From assembly GCF_036746095.1 (NCBI RefSeq), contig NZ_DAIOEU010000006.1, positions 61,185 through 125,184 on the forward strand: 64,000 nucleotides of DNA, in the 5' to 3' direction. The stretch is from Dyella_B sp036746095. Lineage in GTDB: Bacteria; Pseudomonadota; Gammaproteobacteria; Xanthomonadales; Rhodanobacteraceae. Under the pieces are notes generated by a model. That model was not told the origin of the DNA, made no database searches, and was given only the letters and a program-made list of their open reading frames with translations. Numbering within the stretch: the stretch's first letter is position 1; each line of letters starts with the position of its first letter. A program made the position numbers and the translations under genes. Shown one piece after another: positions 18,374-25,866 of the stretch.

Positions 18374-18814
18374 TCAGCGCGGGCCCACTGCCGTCGCCGG
18401 CACCACCGCCATCGTCAGGCGCGAGATGCATACCAGCTTGCCGGCTTCATCCTCGATGCGAATTTCCCATACCTGCGTCGATCGTCCGAGGTGCAGTGGA
18501 CGCGCCGTGCCCGTCACGCTGCCGCTGGTAACGCCGCGCATATGATTGGCGTTGATATCCAGCCCGACCGCGCGTTCTTTCTCCGCATCCAGCGTGAGCA
18601 TCGCCGCAGTGCTGCCGAGCGTTTCGGCCAGGGCTACCGAGGCGCCGCCGTGCAGCAGTCCATATGGCTGGTGCGTGCGGTGATCCACCGGCATCGTGCC
18701 TTGCAGCCAGTCGTCGCCGAGGGCGGTCAGGCGAATGCCCAGTGCTTCCATCAGGGTGTGGCGGCTCCAGCCGTTCAGGTGTTCGAGACTGGTGTCCTGC
18801 TTCCAGATGGCCAT
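18374..18814 (-). CDS. Hotdog-fold thioesterase (PaaI/YdiI type)
   Basis: A 146-aa thioesterase. The key motif HQPYGLLHGGASVALAETLGS contains the HGG and the catalytic glutamate of the YdiI/EntH group, which hydrolyse acyl-CoA such as 1,4-dihydroxy-2-naphthoyl-CoA. Start MAIWKQDTS fits the family; a longer frame would enter the divergent promoter region. It lies 2 bp upstream of srkA and 71 bp from the divergent reductase gene. Confidence 0.9.
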   Translation of the reverse strand: MAIWKQDTSLEHLNGWSRHTLMEALGIRLTALGDDWLQGTMPVDHRTHQPYGLLHGGASVALAETLGSTAAMLTLDAEKERAVGLDINANHMRGVTSGSVTGTARPLHLGRSTQVWEIRIEDEAGKLVCISRLTMAVVPATAVGPR

Positions 18815-18885
18815 GGGGTATTGATATCCCGTATTGATATCGGTTGCGAAGCCCGCATTGTCCGCCGACCACCCCAGCGGCGACA

Positions 18886-19953
18886 ATGCGCCCCGTGTTC
18901 AAGGTAACTCTTACAAATGGGCGTCATTTCCCCGTGCAATCCGGCGAAACCGTGCTGGAGGCCGCGCAGCGCGCCGGCATCGCCCTGCCGTATTCCTGCC
19001 GCGCGGGCGTGTGTGGCAGCTGCAAGGCCACGTTGATCGAAGGGCGCTGCCACTATCCGCGCAATCCGCCGGCGGCACTGGATGCGCGCGATCGCGTGCA
19101 GCACGCGGTGCTGTTGTGCCAGGCCGTCCCCCTCACCGATCTGCTGGTGCAGGCGCGCGAGGTAACCTCGGTGGAGGACATCGCGCGCCGTCAAATGGAC
19201 GTGCAGGTGAGCCGCAAATGGCAACTCGCGCCGGATGTGATCGGCCTGCATTTGCAGCCTGCGCCAGGCGAGCTGCGCCTGAACTGGCTGCCCGGGCAAT
19301 ATTTGGACGTATTGCTGGATGAAGGACGCCGCCGTCCGTTCTCCATCGCGAACGGACCGCAGGCCGATGGCATGATTGAATTGCACGTGCGCCATGTGGC
19401 CGGTGGCGGTTTCACCTCATGGGTGAGCGACGTGCTGAAAGAGGGCGACGCGCTGCGCATTGAAGGGCCATTGGGTACGTTCGTGCCGCGCGAGGATTCG
19501 GAGCGGCCGATGATCTTCATGGCGGGCGGCACGGGCTTCGCGCCGGTGAAGGCCATCCTTGATCATTTTCTTGCGCTGGATACGCGGCGCACGATCGATG
19601 TGTACTGGGGCGCGCGCAGCGCGGCGGACCTGTATATGCGTGCGCATGCCGAGCAATGGGCCGCTGCGGCGCATGCGTTGCGCTTCCACGCGGTGTTGTC
19701 CGATGCCGAGCAAGCCGCCATGGCTGGACTGCGTGCAGGTCTGGTGCACGAAGCGGTGCTGGACGATCATCCGGATCTCTTCGGCCACGATGTCTATATG
19801 AGCGGGCCGCCGGCGATGATCGATGCCGGGCGCCGATTGTTCGTGGATGCGGGCTTGCCGGAAGATCGCCTGTATTTCGACTCGTTCGAATACGCGCCTG
19901 ACGTGCTGGCGCAGATCCTTGCCGGTCGCGCGGGTATTGCGGCGGAGCGTTGA
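18886..19953 (+). CDS. Ferredoxin-NAD(P)H oxidoreductase fusion (AscD/RfbI-like)
   Basis: A 355-aa iron-sulphur flavoprotein. Residues 1-90 are a plant-type [2Fe-2S] ferredoxin with CRAGVCGSCKATL and a fourth cysteine in AVLLCQA. The FAD domain has RRPFSIANGP, and the NAD domain has FMAGGTGFAPVKAIL and YMSGPPAMIDA. The order matches the reductases of CDP-6-deoxyglucose-type pathways and of phenol or methane monooxygenases. No deoxysugar or oxygenase gene is nearby, so the electron acceptor is unknown. Start MRPVFKVTL marks the first strand of the ferredoxin. Confidence 0.88.
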   Translation: MRPVFKVTLTNGRHFPVQSGETVLEAAQRAGIALPYSCRAGVCGSCKATLIEGRCHYPRNPPAALDARDRVQHAVLLCQAVPLTDLLVQAREVTSVEDIARRQMDVQVSRKWQLAPDVIGLHLQPAPGELRLNWLPGQYLDVLLDEGRRRPFSIANGPQADGMIELHVRHVAGGGFTSWVSDVLKEGDALRIEGPLGTFVPREDSERPMIFMAGGTGFAPVKAILDHFLALDTRRTIDVYWGARSAADLYMRAHAEQWAAAAHALRFHAVLSDAEQAAMAGLRAGLVHEAVLDDHPDLFGHDVYMSGPPAMIDAGRRLFVDAGLPEDRLYFDSFEYAPDVLAQILAGRAGIAAER

Positions 19954-20087
19954 GCAAGCGCCGCAGGCTCGGATGAACTCACAGCCTTCTTTTGGTCTCA
20001 CGAGGCCGGGATTGGCTTGGCAGCCTATGTATAGCCGTCATTTCCGCGAAAGCGCACTGCTGTCCGGCACGGTCACGGGGTTACCAA

Positions 20088-20531
20088 TCAATTCTTGCCT
20101 TTCGCCACCGGCAACTGCGCCTGCTGCCACGCGAGCACGCCACCGCCGAGCGTGTACACGCGGGTGAAGCCCGCCTTGATCAAGCGCTGCGCCGCGCCGT
20201 CCGAGGTGCGGCCATCCTTGTCCATCACCACTACCGGCAATTCGCGCGCCTTGACCAGGTCCTTGTGCTCCGGATCGAACTGGCTCATGGCCACATGCTT
20301 TGCGCCGGGCACGTGCATTTTTTCGAAATCGGCGATGGCCGATAGATCGATCAGCAGCGGCGTGTCGCGATTGATCAGCTGGGTAAGGCCGGCCGGCGTC
20401 AGTTGCTTGTACTTGCGCAGCAGTACCATGACCTGGGTGACGAGCAGCGCGATGACCAGCGCCACGAACAGCAGTGACAATTCCCAATGGTTGCTCAGGA
20501 ACTGGGGCAGTTTGTGGAGAACGTCATTCAT
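20088..20531 (-). CDS. yibN: Membrane-anchored rhodanese-like protein (YibN type)
   Basis: A 147-aa protein with one N-terminal membrane helix (LSLLFVALVIALLVTQVMVLL) and a rhodanese fold containing LLIDLSAIADFEKMHVPGAKHV and YTLGGGVLAWQQ. The active-site loop reads MDKDGRTSD, with Asp where sulphurtransferases have the catalytic Cys, so it should not be a normal sulphurtransferase. YibN of E. coli has a similar topology and also lacks a standard loop. It lies alone between the reductase and a lipoprotein gene. Confidence 0.85.
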   Translation of the reverse strand: MNDVLHKLPQFLSNHWELSLLFVALVIALLVTQVMVLLRKYKQLTPAGLTQLINRDTPLLIDLSAIADFEKMHVPGAKHVAMSQFDPEHKDLVKARELPVVVMDKDGRTSDGAAQRLIKAGFTRVYTLGGGVLAWQQAQLPVAKGKN

Positions 20532-20615
20532 GGGGCTACCGGTGTCGGGGCTGAAGGTAAACGGCGGATTATAGGCCAGTTGGCGCGATTGCCGTTTCCG
20601 GGCCCCGCCATGCGG

Positions 20616-21026
20616 CTACTGATTGAGATTCGGTATCCCGGTTTCCAGCCACCATTTGTTCTTGTCCGCGTCGTAGCGCCACACCTGATGGTCGACAATG
20701 GTGCGGACGGCCTGCGTGTGCACATTGGTCAAGCCGATGTGGACGGTCTGGCGTACCTCGTTTTCGCCGGCGGGAAGCGGCCCGTTGCCGTCGTCGTAGT
20801 CGTTCACCTGCACCTGGCTGAAGCGCTCGCGATCAAGATCGGTAAGGGGGTGGGCTTCGCGCACCTTGGGGTCGACGAACAGCTGGGCTGCTTCGAATCC
20901 ATCCCAGCGCACCGCGTTGGCGTAGGCAATCATGGTGTGGGCGAGCGAATCGTTGCGCCGGTCGGTGGCGCAGCCGGACAGCAGCAACATGCCCGACAGC
21001 AGAATCGGACCGACGATGCGACGCAT
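20616..21026 (-). CDS. Small lipoprotein of unknown function
   Basis: A 136-aa protein with a lipoprotein signal peptide (MRRIVGPILLSGMLLLSGCATD; lipobox LLSGC) and a compact domain ending HQVWRYDADKNKWWLETGIP. The tail suggests an SnoaL/NTF2-like or similar small fold, but this is not certain. Start MRRIVGP is preceded by GGAGGGG. It should be anchored to a membrane from the periplasmic side. No functional partner is evident. Confidence 0.8.
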   Translation of the reverse strand: MRRIVGPILLSGMLLLSGCATDRRNDSLAHTMIAYANAVRWDGFEAAQLFVDPKVREAHPLTDLDRERFSQVQVNDYDDGNGPLPAGENEVRQTVHIGLTNVHTQAVRTIVDHQVWRYDADKNKWWLETGIPNLNQ

Positions 21027-21054
21027 AAAGTCATTCCCCTCCAAAAGCAAGCGC

Positions 21055-21540
21055 TTATTCTGCCGCAGTCTTGCGGCGCTTCGCCACGAACTGCGCCTCA
21101 AGCGTGGTGGCCGGTTTACCCCCTTCGCCGGGCACCTGGCAGCTCACTGCGATGCGGGCGCGGCTGCGGGCGGAAAGCGTGGCGAAGAAGGCTTCCCAGC
21201 TTGCCGCCTCGGCAGGCTGCGCCTCGGCCTGGAAATCGCCCCAGACCGGATCGAGATAGCGCACCGTGGATTGGCCCACGTACACGTCGCAATCCTCGCC
21301 CCGCTGGCGCAGCGCCAGTTCCACCACGCCCCAGCAGGCCAGCGTCATCAAGCTGGTGAGGCTGCCGCCGAAAGCACAGCCCTTGTCGTTCACGTTGGGT
21401 GCCAGGGGGCAGTTCAGCACCAGCTTTTCGCCGTCGTAGCTGCCGAGTTCCAGACCCATGGTGCGGGCGAGAGGAATGCTGTCACGAATGAAGGTCACCA
21501 GGGCCTGTGCGGCGGTGGTGTGAGGGCGGGCTTGGTTCAT
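21055..21540 (-). CDS. YiiD-type hotdog thioesterase
   Basis: A 161-aa protein matching the C-terminal thioesterase domain of YiiD: IPLARTMGLELGSYDGEKLVLNCPLAPNVNDKGCAFGGSLTSLMTLA. YiiD domains are putative acyl-ACP or acyl-CoA thioesterases. The start MNQARPH is the last plausible ATG; a longer frame runs through the hemD promoter. It diverges from hemD with 75 bp between them, and the lipoprotein follows 28 bp downstream. Confidence 0.85.
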   Translation of the reverse strand: MNQARPHTTAAQALVTFIRDSIPLARTMGLELGSYDGEKLVLNCPLAPNVNDKGCAFGGSLTSLMTLACWGVVELALRQRGEDCDVYVGQSTVRYLDPVWGDFQAEAQPAEAASWEAFFATLSARSRARIAVSCQVPGEGGKPATTLEAQFVAKRRKTAAE

Positions 21541-21615
21541 CGGGGGATTGCATGGGGAAGGGCGCAACAGTGTAGACGCTACACTCGGGGTATACCGGGA
21601 TTGAGAATCAGGTAA

Positions 21616-22443
21616 ATGACTCGCGCAAGCCATCCAGACCATGGCAAAGGAGAGCGACCTCGCCGGCTCGATGGCCTTACCGTGGTCATCACGCGCCCTG
21701 CCGGCACGGGGACGTCGCTGGCGAAAAAGGTCCGCGCACTCGGTGGCACGCCGCTGCTGCTGCCCGGCCTGTCCTTGCGTGGCGCTGCCGATCCGCACCA
21801 TGCAGGGATGCAATGGCTCGCGTCACAGCGCGATGATGTGCTGATCTTCACCAGTCCTGCTGCCGTGCGTTATGCGCTGGCGCTCGCGCCCTTGGCGAAG
21901 ACGCATGGCAGCGTGATCGCCGTCGGCCAAGGCACGGCGCGTGCGTTGCAGCGGCACGGCATCGCTGCGCTAGTCCCGGCCTCGCGCCAGGACAGCGAAG
22001 GCGTGCTGGGCTTGGCGCCGCTGCAACGGCCGGAAGGCAAACGCATCGCCCTGGTCGGCGCGCCGGGCGGACGCGGTCTGATGCACCAGCAACTGGCCGA
22101 ACGCAGTGCAGTGCTGCGCGAGGTGCCGGTCTATCGGCGGGCCGCGTCACGGCTGACCAGTCGGCATCAGGAAGCTGTGAGGCAATTGCCCGCCGCGGCC
22201 TGTGTGCTGCTTTCCAGCGCCGAGGCGCTGCAAAACCTGCGGGGCCAGTTGTCTCCGGCGGCTTGGACGCGGCTATGTCGCGTCACGGCGGTCGTCAGTA
22301 GCGACCGCATCGGGCAGGCAGCGCGCGCTGCCGGATTTGTGCGCATCCATCGGGCGGCATCGGCCAATCAGGCCGACCTGCTGGCCGGTGCCTGTGACAT
22401 CCATTCACGCGTGTCCTACGAAGCGGGTGTTCCAGACTGCTAG
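21616..22443 (+). CDS. hemD: Uroporphyrinogen-III synthase
   Basis: A 275-aa bilobed enzyme that cyclises hydroxymethylbilane to uroporphyrinogen III in haem synthesis. The opening GLTVVITRPAGTGTSLAKKVRALGG and the VLIFTSPAAVRYAL and IALVGAPGGRGLM segments are typical. Sequence conservation in this family is low, but the position directly before hemX and hemY secures the call. hemC, often just upstream, is not in the window. Confidence 0.92.
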   Translation: MTRASHPDHGKGERPRRLDGLTVVITRPAGTGTSLAKKVRALGGTPLLLPGLSLRGAADPHHAGMQWLASQRDDVLIFTSPAAVRYALALAPLAKTHGSVIAVGQGTARALQRHGIAALVPASRQDSEGVLGLAPLQRPEGKRIALVGAPGGRGLMHQQLAERSAVLREVPVYRRAASRLTSRHQEAVRQLPAAACVLLSSAEALQNLRGQLSPAAWTRLCRVTAVVSSDRIGQAARAAGFVRIHRAASANQADLLAGACDIHSRVSYEAGVPDC

Positions 22444-22452
22444 CATGCGCCC

Positions 22453-23568
22453 ATGAGCCAGGACGATCTCACTTCCGACGTACGCACCACGCCCGGCATG
22501 GGCACGCCTCCCGACCCTGCGCGCGGCAGCAGCCGACCCGCGCCACCGGCACGCCCCGGCGGTGGCGCCGTGGCGCTGGCACTGCTGCTGGCCTTGCTCG
22601 CCATCGTCGGCGTGGGCTACATCGCCTGGCGGCAGTGGCAATTGCTGCACATCAACGCCCAGGCCTTGCGCACCACCGCCACGTTGCAAGAGCGGGTCAA
22701 CGGCATGGAGCACCAGCTGTCCACCACCACCAGCCAGGGCAACCTGCTGCTGCAGCGCCTGAACGATGCCGACCAGGTCAATCGCTCCCTGCGCGAAGAA
22801 TTGCTGTCGCACGATGCGCGCATGCGCGACCTGGAAGAGGCCGTCGGCAAGCTCTCCGAGAAAACGCTTTCCGGCCAGGACGCCATGCGCCTGGATGAAA
22901 CCGAATCCCTGCTGCGCATGGGCGCCGAGCGCTACAACCTGTTCCACGATGCGCAAGGCGCGGCGCAGGCGTTCGCGCTCGCCAACCAGACGCTTGCCGG
23001 CGTCACCGACGATGCCTTCAAAGCCGTGCAACAAGGCATCGACGCCGAGCACGAAGCACTGGTCAAGAGCCAGGCCTTTGACCCCGCGCAGCAGCTCGAC
23101 AGCGTGATGCAACTGCGCAACGACGTGCCCAACCTGCCGTTAAAGCCGTTGGACGAACCGGCTGCACAGCCTAACGAAAGCGCGTGGTCGCGCATCTGGC
23201 GTGCGCTGCGCGGCGTCGTGCAGATTCACCGCGACAACGGCGCGCCGATCGACGTGGCCGATGCGCGCATCGCGCGCGAACTGATGGCGCTCGATCTTGC
23301 GCAGGCGCAAGCTGCATTGCTGGCGTGGGACCAGGGCGCTGCCACCGCGTCGCTGCAACGCGCGGATGCCGGTTTGACGGCGCAATTCGACGCGCAATCG
23401 CCCGCCGTGCAGCAGGCGCACCAGCGGATCGCCGCGTTGCTGGCGCAGCTCAAGCCGGTTGTGCCGGTAAAACTGGGTGCGGCGCTGAGTGAACTGCGCA
23501 ACCTGCGCGCCGTGCACACCCTCAAGCCGAGCGCCGACAACGCGCCTGCCAACGGAGCCAAGCCATGA
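22453..23568 (+). CDS. hemX: HemX-like membrane protein
   Basis: A 371-aa protein with a proline-rich cytoplasmic head (residues 1-38), one membrane helix (VALALLLALLAIVGVGYIAW), then a long periplasmic coiled coil (LQERVNGMEHQL...LSEKTLSGQD) and a helical domain. It is often misnamed uroporphyrinogen-III C-methyltransferase, but no SAM-binding motif is visible. It starts 9 bp after hemD and overlaps hemY by 4 bp (ATGA). Confidence 0.92.
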   Translation: MSQDDLTSDVRTTPGMGTPPDPARGSSRPAPPARPGGGAVALALLLALLAIVGVGYIAWRQWQLLHINAQALRTTATLQERVNGMEHQLSTTTSQGNLLLQRLNDADQVNRSLREELLSHDARMRDLEEAVGKLSEKTLSGQDAMRLDETESLLRMGAERYNLFHDAQGAAQAFALANQTLAGVTDDAFKAVQQGIDAEHEALVKSQAFDPAQQLDSVMQLRNDVPNLPLKPLDEPAAQPNESAWSRIWRALRGVVQIHRDNGAPIDVADARIARELMALDLAQAQAALLAWDQGAATASLQRADAGLTAQFDAQSPAVQQAHQRIAALLAQLKPVVPVKLGAALSELRNLRAVHTLKPSADNAPANGAKP

Positions 23569-24824
23569 AGTTGTGGCGCTGGATCCTGGCGCTGGTGATC
23601 GTCGCCGCGCTGGCCGCGTTCGGTTGGCACTGGGTGGCGCAAGATCCCGGCTACGTACTGGTGCGCTTCCATGGCTACACCGTACAGACCAGCCTGCTGG
23701 CGGCGGTGGTCATCCTGGTGCTGGCGTGGATCGTGATTGCCGCGTTGTGGCGCGCCGTGCGCTGGCCGTTTGGCGCGTATTCGCGCCGCCATCAGCGCAC
23801 CAGCCGGCAGCGCCTGGCGGATGGGCTGGTCGCTTTGATGGAAGGCCGCCACGGCGATGCCGAGCGCGACCTGCATCGCGCGTCGCGCCTGGATACCTTG
23901 CGCGGTCCCGTGCTATTGGCAGCGGCGGAAGCAGCTTCGCGCCGCGGCGAACATGCTCGCGCACTGGAAGCATTGGACCAGGCCTCGCAAGTGGCACCGC
24001 GTGCCGCGCGCGTCGTGCGCGCCCGCGTGTTGCGCCGTGACGGCAAACCTGCCGAAGCGCTGGCCTTGCTCACCCCCGAAGCCGACAGCGGCAACCTGAG
24101 TCCTGGTGGTTGGCGCGAACTGGTGCTCGCCGCCGTGGCCGCCGGCGACACCCGTCGTGCGCGCAACGCGCTGGAACCGTTGCAGAAAAGCGGCGTCATG
24201 AGTGCGCGTGCCTACAACGCACTGGAAGCCGTGGTGCTGGTAGCCAGCATTCAAGCCGCCGGCGATGGTGCCGTGCTCAACACGCTATGGTCGCAACTGC
24301 CCAAGGCGCAGCGCCGTGCGCCGGCCGTGATCGATGCCTATGCGCGCAAGGCCGCCCGTTACGGCTTGATGCTGCCGGCGATGGATGAAGTGGAATCGGC
24401 ATTGCGCCGCGAGTGGTCGCCGCAGCTGGTGGAAACCTACGGCATGCTGACCGGCGATGATCTCGATGCACGCCTGCGCCGGGCTGAGGGTTGGCTCGAT
24501 GCGCATCCCAACGATCCGAGCCTGCTGCTGGCGCTGGGCCGCATGTCGGTGCGCCTGCAATTCTGGGGCAAGGCGCGCCAGTACCTGGAGCGCGCGCTGG
24601 CGCTCATGCCGAGTGCGAATGCGTGGGAAAGCCTGGGCGATACCTATGCCGGCATGGGCGATGCGGCGCTGGCGCAGCGTTGCTATCGCAATGCCATGGC
24701 GACAACCCGCGGCGAGGCGATCGAGCCGCTGCCTGAAAGCGTTGTCGTGGGTGGAAAGCTGGATACGCGGCCGATCGCGATTGAAGAGCGCGATGTGCAT
24801 GGTGTGCCGCGGTTGAAAGAATAA
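23565..24824 (+). CDS. hemY: HemY TPR membrane protein
   Basis: A 419-aa protein with two N-terminal membrane helices (about residues 3-22 and 42-63; AQDPGYVLVRFHGYTVQTSL between them) followed by tetratricopeptide-like repeats (ALLALGRMSVRLQFWGKARQYLERAL; ESLGDTYAGMGDAALAQRCYRNAM). HemY of this type belongs to the haem operon, though its exact role is not known. It is translationally coupled to hemX. Confidence 0.94.
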   Translation: MKLWRWILALVIVAALAAFGWHWVAQDPGYVLVRFHGYTVQTSLLAAVVILVLAWIVIAALWRAVRWPFGAYSRRHQRTSRQRLADGLVALMEGRHGDAERDLHRASRLDTLRGPVLLAAAEAASRRGEHARALEALDQASQVAPRAARVVRARVLRRDGKPAEALALLTPEADSGNLSPGGWRELVLAAVAAGDTRRARNALEPLQKSGVMSARAYNALEAVVLVASIQAAGDGAVLNTLWSQLPKAQRRAPAVIDAYARKAARYGLMLPAMDEVESALRREWSPQLVETYGMLTGDDLDARLRRAEGWLDAHPNDPSLLLALGRMSVRLQFWGKARQYLERALALMPSANAWESLGDTYAGMGDAALAQRCYRNAMATTRGEAIEPLPESVVVGGKLDTRPIAIEERDVHGVPRLKE

Positions 24825-24836
24825 TGCGCTTCTTGC

Positions 24837-24894
24837 GTAGGTTGAGGTTGAGCGGAGCGCGAACCTCAACGGTTTCCGGTGTTGCACACCACGT
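24837..24894. repeat. GAGCGGAGCGCGAACC repeat (copy 1), between convergent hemY and kdpE
   Basis: GTAGGTTGAGGTTGAGCGGAG followed by GCGAACCTCAAC: the arms GTTGAGGTT and AACCTCAAC pair around a GAGCGGAGCGCG loop. The same unit is present at 35489. It sits between two converging genes and may work as a two-way terminator. Confidence 0.7.
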
Positions 24895-25593
24895 TCAACC
24901 ATTTCCTGCCAGAAACCGATACCCCACGCCTGGCTCCGTCTTCAACCAGCGTGGTGACGCCGGATCATCGCCCAATTTCTGCCGCAGCTTGCCCAACACG
25001 ATGCGCAAGTAATGCGTGTCGTGCACGTGCGTGCCGCCCCAGATCTCGCGCAATAGCTGTTGTTGGCTTACGACACGGCCGGCATGCCGTACCAGCATGG
25101 CCAGCACGGCGTATTCCTTGCGCGTCAAGGCGAGCAGCTCGCCATCCAGCGTCACCTCGCGCAAACCAAGGTCGACATGCAAGCGATCGTCGGCGTAGCG
25201 CGGCAGCGCTTCGGCCGTGGTGACGCGGTTGCGTAGCAAGGCGCGCAGGCGCGCCATCAATTCCTGGATGCCGAACGGCTTGGTCATGTAGTCGTTCGCG
25301 CCCGCATCCAGCGCTCTCACTTTTTCCTTCTCGGCATCGCGCACGGAAAGCATCAGCACGGGCACCTGCGTCCATTGTCGCAATTCGGCCAACACCTCGT
25401 GGCCTTCGCGATCCGGCAAGCCGATGTCCAGGATGACTACATCCGGGTTGCGCGTGGCTGCCAGCGCCAGCCCTTCGGCCGCGTTGGCGGCAAGCAACAC
25501 GTCATAGCCTTCGGCGCGCAAACCGATATCGAGGAATTTGCGGATCTGCGCCTCGTCATCGACCACGAGCACGCATGGATTGGCAGTCGTCAT
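24895..25593 (-). CDS. kdpE: KdpE response regulator
   Basis: A 232-aa OmpR/PhoB-type regulator that activates kdp transcription. The receiver domain has DDE at 12-14, phospho-acceptor Asp56 in VVILDIGLPD and lysine in YMTKPFG; the C-terminal winged helix ends in HYLRIVLGKLRQKLGDDP...TEPGVGYRFL. The start MTTANPC was chosen because the seven residues of the longer frame (MNLSIPI) come from the palindromic element described at 25598-25866. Downstream of kdpD but separated from it by that 250-bp structured region. Confidence 0.94.
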   Translation of the reverse strand: MTTANPCVLVVDDEAQIRKFLDIGLRAEGYDVLLAANAAEGLALAATRNPDVVILDIGLPDREGHEVLAELRQWTQVPVLMLSVRDAEKEKVRALDAGANDYMTKPFGIQELMARLRALLRNRVTTAEALPRYADDRLHVDLGLREVTLDGELLALTRKEYAVLAMLVRHAGRVVSQQQLLREIWGGTHVHDTHYLRIVLGKLRQKLGDDPASPRWLKTEPGVGYRFLAGNG

Positions 25594-25597
25594 GATA

Positions 25598-25866
25598 GGG
25601 ATGCTCAGGTTCATTCTGCGTGGGTGTCACCGGCCCTGTCTGTTCGCAGATCACAGGCCCATCGGCGAAGGCAGACTGGCCGTCTGTCGAGACGATGGGC
25701 CGAAGATATGCGGACAGACAGGGCCGGCCCGGAGGGTGATGACCAGAAGGCCCGCAGCGTGCGCCGCGCGTCTTGCCAAGACGGCCAGTCTTCCCTGCGC
25801 CGCGCAACACACGCTGCGAGCCTTCTGGTCATCATGCCACCTACGCAGAATGAACCTGAGCATCCC
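25598..25866. repeat. Nested palindromic element between kdpD and kdpE
   Basis: A 24-bp perfect outer inverted repeat (25598-25621 with 25843-25866) encloses two long hairpins. Hairpin A uses arms at about 25630-25664 and 25693-25727, including perfect 14-bp (CCGGCCCTGTCTGT with its complement) and 9-bp parts. Hairpin B uses 25738-25760 and 25811-25833, 22 of 23 paired. The tips of A (AGACTGGCCGTCT, 25673-25685) and B (AGACGGCCAGTCT, 25779-25791) are exact reverse complements. The whole can fold as a three-way junction. It supplies the last codons of kdpD (AQVHSA) and overlaps an alternative kdpE start. Confidence 0.9.

Noticed and set aside
22453..23568. Naming HemX a uroporphyrinogen-III C-methyltransferase
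   Set aside because: No SAM-binding motifs are visible; the protein is a membrane-anchored coiled coil.
24825..24894. A tRNA or small RNA between hemY and kdpE
   Set aside because: The structure is explained by the GAGCGGAGC repeat that recurs at 35489; no tRNA arms or CCA-end pattern was seen.
25594..25614. kdpE start at MNLSIPI (25614)
   Set aside because: These codons lie in the outer arm of the palindromic element and are not like other KdpE N-termini; MTTANPC directly precedes the receiver domain.
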